The notes beneath the pieces were generated by a model. That model saw only the letters and a list, made by a program, of their open reading frames with translations, was not told where the DNA came from and made no database searches. Shown piece after piece: positions 35,032 through 44,176 of a DNA stretch of 64,000 nucleotides. How positions within the stretch are numbered: position 1 is the first letter of the stretch; each line of letters opens with the position of its first letter. Both the position numbers and the translations under genes were made by a program. Source of the stretch: Phycicoccus duodecadis (GTDB taxonomy: Bacteria; Actinomycetota; Actinomycetes; Actinomycetales; Dermatophilaceae); contig NZ_PJNE01000001.1 of assembly GCF_002846495.1 (NCBI RefSeq), positions 3,038,001 to 3,102,000 on the forward strand, read 5' to 3'.

Positions 35032-37179
35032 TCAGCCGTCGACGGCCAGCGCGAAGGGCAGGACCGCCGGTGCTCCCGCCCGCCGCAGGGCCCGCCCGGC
35101 GACGGTGAGGCTCCAGCGGGAGGAGACGACGTCGTCGACCAGCAGCACCGGGCCGGGGGAGCCGGCCAGGGCCGCGGCCAGCTCGGGGCCGACGACCAGG
35201 CGCTCCCAGACCCCGGCCAGCCGGAAGGCGCTGTTGCCGCCCATCTCGCCGGTGGGCCCGCCGTGCGCGAGGTCGAGGGTGCCGAGGAGCCGCAGCCGCC
35301 CGATCTCGGCCAGCCCGGCGGCCAGCGAGCCGACCAGCTGCGGGTGGCTGCGCGACGGCATCGCGACGACGCCCACCGGTCGCTGCGCCCAGCCCCACTC
35401 GGCCAGCACGGGCACGCAGGCCCGGACCAGCTCGGGGGAGGCGGGAGCGTCCTCGCGCAGCACGTCGCGCAGCCGCTGGCCCCAGCCGAGGTCGGAGAGC
35501 CGGGCCAGGGCGCGGCCGCCCAGGACGGCCTCGTCGGCCGGGATCCTCCCCTTGACCGGCACCCCGATCCGGTCCATCCCGGTGGGCCACTGCGCGCGGG
35601 CGTCGACCTCGACCCCGACGCGGGTGAGCCGCTCGCGGGCGGCGCCGACCACGGTGTCCGGGATGTCCGTGGGGTACCAGGGGCCGGCGCACCCGTCGCA
35701 GCGGCCGCACGGCACGGCGGTGTCGTCGTCGAGGCACTCCTGGAGGAAGGCCATCCGGCAGGCGGCGGTGGCCTCGTAGTCGACCATCAGCTGCTGCTCG
35801 TCGCGCCGGGCGGCGGCGACCCGCTCGTAGCGCTCGGCGTCGTACTGCCACGGGACGCCGGTGCTGACCCATCCGCCCGAGACGCGCTGCACCGCCCCGT
35901 CGACGTCGAGCACCTTCAGGAGCAGCTCGAGGCGGGTGCGCCGCACGTCGACGGCCGTCTCGAGGGCGGCGGTCGACAGGGCCCGGCCCGCGGTGGCCAG
36001 GGCGGTGAGGACGGCGGCCGCCTGGTCCTCGCGCGGCATCGAGACGCTGGCGAAGTAGCGCCAGATGTCCTTGTCCTCGGGGCCGGGCAGGAGCAGCACG
36101 TCGGCGCGGTCGGTGGCGCGGCCGGCACGGCCCACCTGCTGGTAGTAGGCGACCGGGCTGCTGGGGGCGCCGAGGTGCACGACGAACCCGAGGTCGGGCT
36201 TGTCGAACCCCATCCCCAGGGCCGAGGTGGCGACCAGGGCCTTGACCTCGTTGTGCCGCAACGCTTCCTCGAGCCGTTCGCGGTCGGCGGGGTCGGTGCG
36301 GCCGGTGTAGGAGGCGACGATGTGCCCGGCCTCGCGCAGGCTTGCCGCGACGTCCTCGGCGGCCGAGACCGTGAGGGCGTAGACGATGCCCGAGCCGGGC
36401 AGGTCGCCGAGGTGGGTGAGCAGCCAGCCCAGCCGCTGTTCGGGCGACATCGACCGCAGCACCCCCAGGCGCAGCGAGTCGCGGGCGAGGCCGCCGCGCA
36501 CCGTGAGCACCGGCCGGCCGCCGACCCCGAGCTGCTCCTCGACGTCGTGGACCACCCGCGCGTTGGCGGTGGCGGTGGTGGCCAGCACCGGCACGTCCGC
36601 CGGCAGCCCCTCGAGCAGGTCCTTGATGCGGCGGTAGTCGGGCCGGAAGTCGTGGCCCCAGTCGCTGACGCAGTGCGCCTCGTCGACCACCAGCAGCCCG
36701 CAGCGGCGGGCCAGGTCGGGCAGCTGCTCGTCGCGGAAGCGCGGGTTGTTGAGGCGCTCGGGGCTGACCAGCAGGACGTCGACGCTGTCGTCGGCCAGGG
36801 CGGTGCGGACCTCGTCCCAGTCCTGGGCGTTGGCGGAGTTCATGGTGACCGCCCGGATGCCGGCCCGCCCCGCGGCGGCGATCTGGTCGCGCATCAGCGC
36901 CAGCAGCGGGCTGATGATGACCGTGGGGCCCGCGCCCTCGGCCCGCCGCAGCGCGGTGGCCACGAAGTACACCGCCGACTTGCCCCACCCGGTGCGCTGC
37001 ACGACGAGCACCCGCGAGCGCTGCTCGACCAGGGCCGCCACGGCCTCGAGCTGACCGTCGCGGAAGTCGGCGTCGTCGCGGCCCACGAGCCGGCGCAGCG
37101 CCACCCGGGCGCGGTCGGCGAGCTCCGGGGAGGGGGCGGCGGCGAGGGGGACGGCGGCGGCGTCGGTCGGTGTCGTCAT
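35032..37179 (-). CDS. RecQ-like DNA helicase with C-terminal phosphoribosyltransferase-like domain
   Basis: 715 residues from ATG 37179. Helicase motifs: RTGWGKSAVYFVA (motif I), ISPLLALMRDQ (Ia), VDEAHCVSDWGHDFRPDYRR (II, RecQ DEAH box), ATTATANARV (III), TSALGMGFDKPD and QVGRAGRATDRAD (V/VI). A RecQ zinc-binding cluster follows: ACRMAFLQECLDD then CGRCDGC. The HRDC domain is absent. Instead the last ~120 residues contain GPVLLVDDVVSSRWSLTVAG, a match to the PRPP-binding loop of type I phosphoribosyltransferases. ATP-dependent 3'-5' unwinding is expected from the helicase core; what the tail does is unknown. Confidence 0.92.
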   Translation of the reverse strand: MTTPTDAAAVPLAAAPSPELADRARVALRRLVGRDDADFRDGQLEAVAALVEQRSRVLVVQRTGWGKSAVYFVATALRRAEGAGPTVIISPLLALMRDQIAAAGRAGIRAVTMNSANAQDWDEVRTALADDSVDVLLVSPERLNNPRFRDEQLPDLARRCGLLVVDEAHCVSDWGHDFRPDYRRIKDLLEGLPADVPVLATTATANARVVHDVEEQLGVGGRPVLTVRGGLARDSLRLGVLRSMSPEQRLGWLLTHLGDLPGSGIVYALTVSAAEDVAASLREAGHIVASYTGRTDPADRERLEEALRHNEVKALVATSALGMGFDKPDLGFVVHLGAPSSPVAYYQQVGRAGRATDRADVLLLPGPEDKDIWRYFASVSMPREDQAAAVLTALATAGRALSTAALETAVDVRRTRLELLLKVLDVDGAVQRVSGGWVSTGVPWQYDAERYERVAAARRDEQQLMVDYEATAACRMAFLQECLDDDTAVPCGRCDGCAGPWYPTDIPDTVVGAARERLTRVGVEVDARAQWPTGMDRIGVPVKGRIPADEAVLGGRALARLSDLGWGQRLRDVLREDAPASPELVRACVPVLAEWGWAQRPVGVVAMPSRSHPQLVGSLAAGLAEIGRLRLLGTLDLAHGGPTGEMGGNSAFRLAGVWERLVVGPELAAALAGSPGPVLLVDDVVSSRWSLTVAGRALRRAGAPAVLPFALAVDG

Positions 37180-37269
37180 GGTCCGCCCACCGTATGCCGA
37201 CCGCCCGACATCCCCGCGCCCGTCGTCCACAGGCCGCCGGGCGGGGGAGCTCGGGCGAGAAGGTTGAGG

Positions 37270-38625
37270 TCAGTGCCAGCCGCGGTCGTCGACGCCGCCG
37301 GGCACGTCGGCCGTGGGGTCGTAGGGCGTCCGGGTGAAGAGGAACGAGGCGAGGTCGAGATGCGAGACGGTGCCGTCGGGCCGCCGCACCACCCGCAGCG
37401 GCTCGCCGGTGTGGTAGCCGTCGAGGCCGACCCAGGCGTCCGGCCCGACGGGCGCGAACCGTGACCCGCGCGCCTGCCCGGGCTCGCCCAGCACCAGGTG
37501 CTCGCCGACCGCCCGGGCCGTGGTGGTCGACGACCCCCAGTGCCAGGCGCCGACGAGCTCGAGCAGCGCGGGGTTCCCGGTCGCCGACCAGGCGGTCACC
37601 GGTGCCGGCACCTCGTCGCGGTACAGCCCGAGCAGGTCCTCCGACAGCGTGCGCAAGGCGGGGGACGCGGTGCTGTTGGCCATCACGACCACCCCGTCGC
37701 CGTCGTCGAGCCGCACCCGCAGCCCGGCGAGGAACCCCGGCATCGACCCGCCGTGGCCGGCGAAGCGCTCGCCGTCGACGTTCCACAGCTGCCAGCCGAG
37801 GCCATGGGCCCCCGTCCAGGGCTGGCCGGCCTGGTCGTCGACGTGGTGCGGCTCGCACATCTCAGCCAGGGTGTCGGCGGCGAGCAGGCCCGCGGTGTCG
37901 CCGGCCAGGAACGCGGCCCAGCGGGCGAGGTCGGGCACGGTGGTCCACAGCTGCCCCGCGGGCGCCATCGCCCCGCCGTCGTGCTCGGGCTCGGCGTGCA
38001 GCACGTCGGCGAACGGATGCACCGCCAGCCCCTGCGCCGCGCGCCCGGTCGGCCGGGTCGTGGTGCGCGACATCCCGAGGGGCTCGAGCAGCTCGGTGCG
38101 GACGACGTCGGCCCAGCCGCGGCCGTGGTGCACCTCGAGCAGGCGCCCCAGCGCCCCGAACCCCACGTTGGAGTAGTGGAACCGGCGCCCGGCCCGGAAG
38201 CGCGGCGCGGTCGGGGAGGCGACGAGGGCGTCCCAGTCACCGCCCGGGGTGCGCTCCCACCAGGGCCCCTCGGTCTCGGCCGGCGTCCCGCCCGCGTGCG
38301 ACAGCAGCTGCTCGAGCGTGGCCCGCCCGAACGGCGACCCGGGCACATGCTCCTCGAAGCGGTCGGTGAGGTCGAGCCGCCCGGCGTCGCGCAGCCGCAG
38401 CACGCACACCCCCACGAAGGTCTTGGTGATCGAGCCCATCCGGTACTGGGTGTCGCCGTCGGCCGGCCGGCCGTCGGCCCGGCCGTCGAGGGTCCCCACC
38501 GCGCCCTGCCAGACGAGCGAGCCGCCACGCACGATGCCGGCCACCACCGACGGCAGCCGGCCGTCGCGCTGGGCGGTCGCGAGGCGGTGGTCGAGGCGGG
38601 CGGCGGTGCGCGGGTCGAGGTCCAC
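37270..38625 (-). CDS. Serine hydrolase, class C beta-lactamase/esterase family
   Basis: 451 residues. The catalytic Ser-x-x-Lys is in MGSITKTFVGVCV, the Tyr-x-Asn equivalent in FHYSNVGFGALG, and the late HxG region in ERFAGHGGSMPGFLAG. No signal peptide, so it is probably a cytosolic esterase or peptidase rather than a resistance enzyme. The final ~100 residues form an extra beta domain. The GTG start has TAGGGT seven bases upstream. Substrate cannot be inferred. Confidence 0.9.
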   Translation of the reverse strand: MDLDPRTAARLDHRLATAQRDGRLPSVVAGIVRGGSLVWQGAVGTLDGRADGRPADGDTQYRMGSITKTFVGVCVLRLRDAGRLDLTDRFEEHVPGSPFGRATLEQLLSHAGGTPAETEGPWWERTPGGDWDALVASPTAPRFRAGRRFHYSNVGFGALGRLLEVHHGRGWADVVRTELLEPLGMSRTTTRPTGRAAQGLAVHPFADVLHAEPEHDGGAMAPAGQLWTTVPDLARWAAFLAGDTAGLLAADTLAEMCEPHHVDDQAGQPWTGAHGLGWQLWNVDGERFAGHGGSMPGFLAGLRVRLDDGDGVVVMANSTASPALRTLSEDLLGLYRDEVPAPVTAWSATGNPALLELVGAWHWGSSTTTARAVGEHLVLGEPGQARGSRFAPVGPDAWVGLDGYHTGEPLRVVRRPDGTVSHLDLASFLFTRTPYDPTADVPGGVDDRGWH

Positions 38626-38675
38626 GGCCCCAACCCTAGGACCGCACCCGGCCCGAACACTGCGAGGATGGAGCC

Positions 38676-39122
38676 ATGGCCGACCCCTACGTCGTCGACG
38701 TGCCGCTGCGCTGGTCCGACATGGACGCCTACGGGCACGTGAACAACGTCCAGTACCTGCGCCTGCTCGAGGACGCGCGCGTCATCGGGTTCCGCGAGTG
38801 GTTCCCCGGCCGCCCGGCCCTGCTCGACGAGGGCATCGTCGTCACGCGCCACGCCATCGAGTACCGTGCGCCGCTGACCTACCGGCCCGACCCAGTCGAG
38901 GTCGCGATGTGGGTCACGTCGGTGCACGGCGCCGGGTTCGACCTCGGCTACGTGGTGCGCGACCCGGCCGGCGTGGGGGAGGCCACGTACGCCGTGGCCG
39001 AGACGGGGCTGGCGCTCTACGACTTCGCCACCTCGCGCCCCCGGCGGCTCGAACCCCAGGCGCGCGAGCAGCTGGCCGCGCACACCGGCGAGGCCGTGGC
39101 GTTCCGGTGGAACCGGCGGTGA
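38676..39122 (+). CDS. Acyl-CoA thioesterase, 4HBT/YbgC family
   Basis: 148 residues, single hot-dog domain. The catalytic loop LRWSDMDAYGHVNNVQYLRL has the Asp and the conserved GHVNN of 4-hydroxybenzoyl-CoA/YbgC thioesterases; the partner strand is EYRAPLTYRPDPVEV. Expected to hydrolyse an acyl-CoA in the cytosol. GAGGAT lies six bases before the ATG with no ribosome site, the same arrangement as ppiA. The next gene starts inside its stop codon (GTGA). Confidence 0.92.
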   Translation: MADPYVVDVPLRWSDMDAYGHVNNVQYLRLLEDARVIGFREWFPGRPALLDEGIVVTRHAIEYRAPLTYRPDPVEVAMWVTSVHGAGFDLGYVVRDPAGVGEATYAVAETGLALYDFATSRPRRLEPQAREQLAAHTGEAVAFRWNRR

Positions 39123-39739
39123 GCGAGGTCCTGCGGCTCGTCGACAGCGCGGCCCTGGGCGACCTGGGCCGCTACGCCGCCCGCGCCCGCGCCCTCGACG
39201 ACCAGGGGGCCATGCGGCTCCAGGCCGGCGGTGGGGTGCTGGCCGCCTGGGTGGGGGTGCTCCAGGGCAGCGGCATCCTGGCCGAGGGCACCGTGCTGGG
39301 CCTGCGCACCTTCGGCCTCGACGCGCCCGCCGAGTGCGACGTGGTCGTGCCGCTGGGCGCCGTCACCGACCGCACCTCACGCCACGCCGGCACCGCCGAG
39401 CTGCCGCTGCCGCCCACCCGCGCCATCGCCGCCTGGTCGGCCGTCACCCCGCCGCGCTCGGGCTGGGAGGCGGCCGGTGAGGTGGATGCCGACGAGCTGG
39501 CCGCCGCCGCGCGCGAGGGCCTCGAGGAGGTCACCGCCGCCGTGCGCGAGCGGGGCGCGGCCGCGGGCTTCGTGCGCGACCGGGTGTGGGGCCGTGAGGT
39601 CGTCCCCGGCCTGCGCTCGGGCGGTGCCTTCGCGGCGTTCTCGCTCGGGTTCCTGCGCCCGGGCAGCCCGGTGCGGGTGTTCCGGTCGAACCGGTGGACG
39701 CGGCTGACCGCGCCCGGCGGTCACGTCCTGATGCGCTGA
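39119..39739 (+). CDS. Conserved hypothetical protein
   Basis: 206 residues from GTG 39119, overlapping the thioesterase stop by four bases, so the two are co-translated. Mixed alpha/beta, no signal peptide or membrane helix. Recurring features are SAALGDLGRYAARARALDDQ near the N terminus, a central VVVPLGAVTDRT, an acidic helix (EVDADELAAAAREGLEEVTA) and a C-terminal RVFRSNRWTRLTAPGGHVLM. I cannot name a domain. The partner suggests a role around acyl-CoA, but that is only association. Its 3' end overlaps the converging MFS gene by 19 bp. Confidence 0.85.
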   Translation: MSEVLRLVDSAALGDLGRYAARARALDDQGAMRLQAGGGVLAAWVGVLQGSGILAEGTVLGLRTFGLDAPAECDVVVPLGAVTDRTSRHAGTAELPLPPTRAIAAWSAVTPPRSGWEAAGEVDADELAAAAREGLEEVTAAVRERGAAAGFVRDRVWGREVVPGLRSGGAFAAFSLGFLRPGSPVRVFRSNRWTRLTAPGGHVLMR

Positions 39740-41109
39740 CCGGCCGGCACCACGACGAGGGCGACCACGGCCAGGCCGAGGAAGAGGGCACCGAAGAGCG
39801 GGTTGTCGTGCCCGGGCCGGTGCACCGCCGCGAAGGCCGCGGTGACGGCGGCGATGCCCAGGACGCTGCCGAGGACGTCGGCCAGCTGGAGGGCCGACGA
39901 GGTCTCACCGTGCTGCTCGACCCCGCACACCTCGAGGCCGACGATGGTGGTGGTGGTGACCCCGGCGCCCATCGCCAGCCCGGCGAGGAGCAACGCGAGG
40001 ACGCTGAGCCAGGCCGGCAGGTTGAGCCACGCCACCAGCGAGAGCCAGAGCAGGCCGGCGGTCAGCAGGCCGCCGCCGACCTCGACCAGGCGGTAGCGCG
40101 GCAGGTGCAGGCTGTCGTGCCCCTGGTACCAGGCACCGACCGCCCAGCCGATGGCGCCGACCGCCAGGACGAGGCCGGCGACCTGGAGGCTGGCGTGCCG
40201 CTGCCCCACGAGGAAGAGCGGGACGTAGGTGATGCCGCCGTAGAACGCGGCGCACAGCAGCGCCCGCGCCAGCACCACGCTGGGCAGGCCGCGCCCCATC
40301 AGGAGGGTGGCCTTGGGCAGCAGGACCGGCGCGATGGCCCCGACCCCGACCAGGCCGAGGAGCGCCACGACGGTCTTGGGCGACCACTGGACGACGAGCT
40401 CGTGGGTGCCGAGCTGCACCGCGCCGGCGGCCACCGCCACGCCGAGCCCGGCCCAGGCGGTGCGTACGTGGGTGTGGTGGTCGCGCGAGCTGACGACCTC
40501 ACGCAGGCGGCTGGTGTCGACCCGCCGCTGGGCCCGGGCGAGCGCCACGATCGTCACGAGGACCGGGACGACGACGCCGAGGAAGACCCAGCGCCACGAG
40601 AGGTTCTCGGTGACCCAGGCCGACACGGGCGGCCCCGCCAGCGAGGGCAGCACCCAGGCGGCGCTGATGTAGGTGAAGAGCCGCGGGCGGATGGCCTCGG
40701 GGTAGACGCGCCCGGCGATGACGTAGAGCATCACGACCAACAGGCCGCCGCCGAGGCCGGTGAGGGCCCGCCCGACGAGGAACAGGTCGAGCCGCATCGA
40801 CATCCCGCACGTGGCGGCGCCCGCGGCCAGCAGCAGCTGGCCGACCAGCGCCCCGGGGAGCGGGCCGGAGCGGTCGGTCCAGACGCCGGCGACGACGATG
40901 CCGAGGAGCTGGGCGGTGAGCATCACCGAGAAGGCGTAGCCGTAGGAGCGCACGGCGTGCAGCTCGCGGGCGACGTCGGGCATGGCCGTGGAGACGGCCA
41001 TCGACTCGAAGGCGACGATCGTGACCAGGGCCAGGACGGCGACGGTGACCTCGACGTAGGGACGGCTGAGGGGGCCGCCCTCGGTGGTCGTCGTCGTGTC
41101 CGTGCGCAT
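39721..41109 (-). CDS. MFS transporter
   Basis: 462 residues with about 12-14 helices. Motif A-like loop GVWTDRSGPLPGALVGQ after helix 2; first helix VTVAVLALVTIVAFESMAVSTAMP, as in the DHA2/EmrB-like exporters. ATG 41109 is chosen over a TTG at 41118. The gene begins 10 nt after the stop of the glycerophosphodiesterase gene, so it may be the last gene of a three-gene set with it and the alpha-glucosidase; a TAGATT hexamer overlapping that stop could also give it its own start site. Substrate unknown. Confidence 0.88.
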   Translation of the reverse strand: MRTDTTTTTEGGPLSRPYVEVTVAVLALVTIVAFESMAVSTAMPDVARELHAVRSYGYAFSVMLTAQLLGIVVAGVWTDRSGPLPGALVGQLLLAAGAATCGMSMRLDLFLVGRALTGLGGGLLVVMLYVIAGRVYPEAIRPRLFTYISAAWVLPSLAGPPVSAWVTENLSWRWVFLGVVVPVLVTIVALARAQRRVDTSRLREVVSSRDHHTHVRTAWAGLGVAVAAGAVQLGTHELVVQWSPKTVVALLGLVGVGAIAPVLLPKATLLMGRGLPSVVLARALLCAAFYGGITYVPLFLVGQRHASLQVAGLVLAVGAIGWAVGAWYQGHDSLHLPRYRLVEVGGGLLTAGLLWLSLVAWLNLPAWLSVLALLLAGLAMGAGVTTTTIVGLEVCGVEQHGETSSALQLADVLGSVLGIAAVTAAFAAVHRPGHDNPLFGALFLGLAVVALVVVPAGQRIRT

Positions 41110-41119
41110 CCTCGCCAAT

Positions 41120-41938
41120 CTAGCCCTCCGACCTGGGACCGAGGGGGTGACCGCGTACTTCCAGCACGTCCGCCAGCACGTCGATACGGTCGGCCACGAT
41201 GCCGTCGACGCCCAGGTCGAGCAGCCGGTGGAACTCCGCGGCGTCCTCGCTCGCCCCGTCGTGGAACCACACGTGGACGTGCTTGCCGAGGGCGTGGGCC
41301 CGGCGCAGCAGGCCCGGGGTGACGAGCGTCACGGTACGGCCGCCGACCCGGTGCTCGGCCGGGATCTGCAGCACCGGGGCGGGGGTGTGCAGCAGCCGGC
41401 TGACGACCCCGGGGCTGAAGCGCAGGGCGGCCGTCCCGATCTGCCCGGCGGCCGTCGCGACGCCCGGACCGAGGGCGCGCCGGGCCGCCCGGATGCGCCG
41501 GGGCGAGAACGAGCCGAGGCACACCCGCGCGGCGGCGTCGTGCGCGCGCACCACGGCCACCGTGGGGGCGAGGGCGGCGTCGGCCTTGACGTCGATGTTG
41601 AACCGCGCCTCGGGGAAGGCCTCGAGCAGCTCGGACAGCAGCGGGGGCGCCTCACGGCCCCCCACCCGGGCCTCGCGCACCGCCGACCACGGGAGGTCGG
41701 CGATGCGGCCGGCGGCGTCCGTCACCCGGTCGAGGGCGGCGTCGTGGAACGCGACGACCTGCCCGTCGGCGGTGGCGTGCACGTCGGTCTCGAGGTAGCG
41801 GTAGCCCATCGCCACCGCGCGGGCGAACGCCGACAGGGTGTTCTCGAGGCCGGCGTTGGCGGCCAGCCGCGCGCCACCGCGGTGGGCCAGGGCCAGCGGC
41901 CGCGGCGCCGCCAGGTAGGCGTAGTCCTCGGCGCGCAC
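41120..41938 (-). CDS. Glycerophosphodiester phosphodiesterase
   Basis: 272 residues, cytosolic (no signal peptide). GDPD signatures: ALAHRGGARLAANAGLENTL (first His), ETDVHATADGQVVAFHDAALDRVTD (metal Glu/Asp and second His), FNIDVKADAAL, and VHVWFHDGASEDAAEFHRLLDLGVDGIVAD. Hydrolyses glycerophosphodiesters to glycerol-3-phosphate and an alcohol. It starts 1 nt after the alpha-glucosidase stop, so translation is probably coupled. Confidence 0.94.
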   Translation of the reverse strand: MRAEDYAYLAAPRPLALAHRGGARLAANAGLENTLSAFARAVAMGYRYLETDVHATADGQVVAFHDAALDRVTDAAGRIADLPWSAVREARVGGREAPPLLSELLEAFPEARFNIDVKADAALAPTVAVVRAHDAAARVCLGSFSPRRIRAARRALGPGVATAAGQIGTAALRFSPGVVSRLLHTPAPVLQIPAEHRVGGRTVTLVTPGLLRRAHALGKHVHVWFHDGASEDAAEFHRLLDLGVDGIVADRIDVLADVLEVRGHPLGPRSEG

Positions 41939-41939
41939 C

Positions 41940-43709
41940 TCAGCCCGCCGCGACCCGCAGCCAGACCGTCGTGTCGGCCGGCAGGGTGCCGGCGTCGTCG
42001 AGCGGGCCGGAGGCGACCAGGACCTCGCCGTCGGGGAGCGTCACCGGGTCGGCGCCGGTGTTGGTCACCACGAGGACCCCGGGGTCGCCCTGGGCGGCCA
42101 CCCGGAACGCGACGACCGTGGCCGAGGCCGCCGCGTCCCAGGCGAGCGAGCCGCCCCCGAGCCGGTGTTCGCGCCGCAGCCGGAGCAGCGTGCGGTAGAG
42201 CTCGAGGGTGGAGCCCTCGACGCCGTCCTGCTGGTCGACGGCGAGGCCGGCGTAGGCCTCGGGCTGGGGCAGCCACGGGTGGTCGCCCGGGCCGAAGCCG
42301 AGGCTGGGCCCGTCGTGGGTCCAGGGCATCGGCACCCGGCATCCGTCGCGGCCGGTCACCTCGCGCTGGGTCGCGTGGAAGGTCGGGTCCTGGCGGACGT
42401 CGTCGGGCATCGTCGTGTGCTCGGGCAGGCCGAGCTCCTCGCCCTGGTAGACGTAGGCCCCGCCGGGCAGCGCCAGCATCAGGGCGGAGTACGCGCGGGC
42501 CCGGCGCAGGCCCAGGGCGGCGTCGGGCTGCGGCTCACCGGCGCGGATGCCGTTGGTGCGGGGGAGCGACTGGTCGAGGCCGAGCCGCGAGGCGTGCCGC
42601 ACGACGTCGTGGTTCGAGAGCACCCACGTGGTGGGGGCGCCGACCGCGTCGTTGCTGCGCAGCGAGGACTCGACGACGGCCGTGATGCGCGCGGCGTCCC
42701 AGGGGGTCTCGAGGAAGTCGAAGTTGAACGCCTGGTGCATCTCGGCGGGGCGCACGTAGCGGGCCAGCCGCTCCTCGGGCTTGACCCACGCCTCGGCGCA
42801 CAGGATGCGGCCGGGGGAGCCGTAGGAGTCGAGCACCGCCCGCCACGACCGGTAGATCTCGTGCACGCCCTCCTGGTCCCACATCGGGGCGTCGCCGGTG
42901 GCGTTGTGGTCCAGGACCGCGGGGTCGCCCACGGCGTCGGGCCCGTCCTCGGTGAGGACCTCGTCGTAGAGGCCCACGGCGCCGTGCCAGTCCGGCAGCC
43001 CGTCGCGCTTGACGAGGCCGTGGGCGACGTCGACCCGGAAGCCGTCGACGCCGCGGTCGCACCAGAAGCGCAGCACCGACTCGAACTCCGCGCGCACCTC
43101 GGGGTTGTGCCAGTTCAGGTCGGGCTGGGTCGTGTCGAAGAGGTGCAGGTACCACTGGCCCGGCGTCCCGTCGGCCTCGGTGACCCGCGACCAGCCGCGG
43201 CCGCCGAAGACCGACGGCCAGTTGTTCGGGGGCTCCTCGCCGTGCGGCCCGCGGCCGTCACGGAAGACGTAGCGGTCGCGCTCGGGGCTGCCGGGGGCCG
43301 CCGCCAGGGCCGCGCGGAACCACTCGTGCTCGCTGCTGGTGTGGTTGGGCACGAGGTCGACGAGCACCTTCAGGCCCAGGTCGTGGGCGCGCGCGATCAT
43401 CGCGTCGGCGTCGGCCAGGGTGCCGAAGCGCGGGTCGACGTCGCGGTAGTCGGCCACGTCGTAGCCGGCGTCGTGCATCGGCGAGACGTAGAACGGGCTG
43501 AGCCACACGGCATCCACCCCGAGGTCCTTCAGGTACGGCAGCCGGGCGGTGATGCCGGGCAGGTCGCCGATGCCGTCGCCGTCGGCGTCGGCCCAGGAGC
43601 GCGGGTAGATCTGGTAGATCACGGCGTCGCGCCACCAGGGGGCGTCGGGGGAGTCGGCGGCGTGCACGGTCGCGCCGACAGCGGCGGGGGCCAGGGTGGT
43701 CTCGGTCAC
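41940..43709 (-). CDS. Alpha-glucosidase, GH13 family
   Basis: 589 residues from GTG 43709. Starts WWRDAVIYQIYPRSWADADG, typical of oligo-1,6-glucosidase/alpha-glucosidase. Catalytic residues: nucleophile Asp near 225 in DGFRVDVAHGLVKRDGL, acid/base Glu in ILCAEAWVKPEERLARY, Asp in WVLSNHDVVRHASRLGL. Splits maltose, isomaltose or similar sugars to glucose inside the cell. It may handle disaccharides released by the glycogen/trehalose genes elsewhere in the window, but is not in the same operon. An ATG at 43727 gives a 6-residue longer alternative. Confidence 0.94.
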   Translation of the reverse strand: MTETTLAPAAVGATVHAADSPDAPWWRDAVIYQIYPRSWADADGDGIGDLPGITARLPYLKDLGVDAVWLSPFYVSPMHDAGYDVADYRDVDPRFGTLADADAMIARAHDLGLKVLVDLVPNHTSSEHEWFRAALAAAPGSPERDRYVFRDGRGPHGEEPPNNWPSVFGGRGWSRVTEADGTPGQWYLHLFDTTQPDLNWHNPEVRAEFESVLRFWCDRGVDGFRVDVAHGLVKRDGLPDWHGAVGLYDEVLTEDGPDAVGDPAVLDHNATGDAPMWDQEGVHEIYRSWRAVLDSYGSPGRILCAEAWVKPEERLARYVRPAEMHQAFNFDFLETPWDAARITAVVESSLRSNDAVGAPTTWVLSNHDVVRHASRLGLDQSLPRTNGIRAGEPQPDAALGLRRARAYSALMLALPGGAYVYQGEELGLPEHTTMPDDVRQDPTFHATQREVTGRDGCRVPMPWTHDGPSLGFGPGDHPWLPQPEAYAGLAVDQQDGVEGSTLELYRTLLRLRREHRLGGGSLAWDAAASATVVAFRVAAQGDPGVLVVTNTGADPVTLPDGEVLVASGPLDDAGTLPADTTVWLRVAAG

Positions 43710-43777
43710 CCGCCCATGCTTCCCCATCCCGCAGCCGGGACGAAACGCGGACCGGCGCCGGCCCGGGCGGGATCGGG

Positions 43778-44176
43778 TCAGGGGGTGAGCGGCGGGTGGC
43801 CGTGCCCGTCGTCGGTGTTGACCAGCATGTGCGCGGCCCGCAGGAAGTAGTCGCGCATCTGCTCGGCCTGCGGCTCGGGGATGCCGGCCTGCTCGACGGC
43901 GTCGAGCATGTGCCGCATCCACCGGTCGCGCATGTCGAGCGTGACCGGGTAGGGCACGTGCCGCATCCGCAGCCGCGGGTGGCCGCGCTCCTGGCTGTAG
44001 GTGTTGGGGCCGCCGAAGTACTGGGTGAGGAACATCCGCAGCCGCCGCTCGGCCGGCGCGAGGTCCTCCTCCGGGTAGAGCGCCCGCAGGGGGGCGTCCG
44101 CGGCCACGCCCTCGTAGAACGCGTGGACCAGCCGCTCGAACGTCGGCGCCCCGCCGACCTCGTCGTAGAGGCTCAT
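43778..44176 (-). CDS. glbO: Truncated hemoglobin, group II (TrHbO)
   Basis: 132 residues, typical size. Starts LYDEVGGAPTFERLVHAFY; B10-CD1 region FLTQYFGGPNTYSQERGHPRLRMRH supplies the distal tyrosines and proximal His, and Trp in DRWMRHMLDAV marks group II. Binds oxygen and may detoxify NO or peroxides at the membrane. Its ATG overlaps the MscS stop (ATGA), so it is the third gene of the pepN-mscS-glbO unit, an order I recall from other actinobacteria. Confidence 0.95.
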   Translation of the reverse strand: MSLYDEVGGAPTFERLVHAFYEGVAADAPLRALYPEEDLAPAERRLRMFLTQYFGGPNTYSQERGHPRLRMRHVPYPVTLDMRDRWMRHMLDAVEQAGIPEPQAEQMRDYFLRAAHMLVNTDDGHGHPPLTP

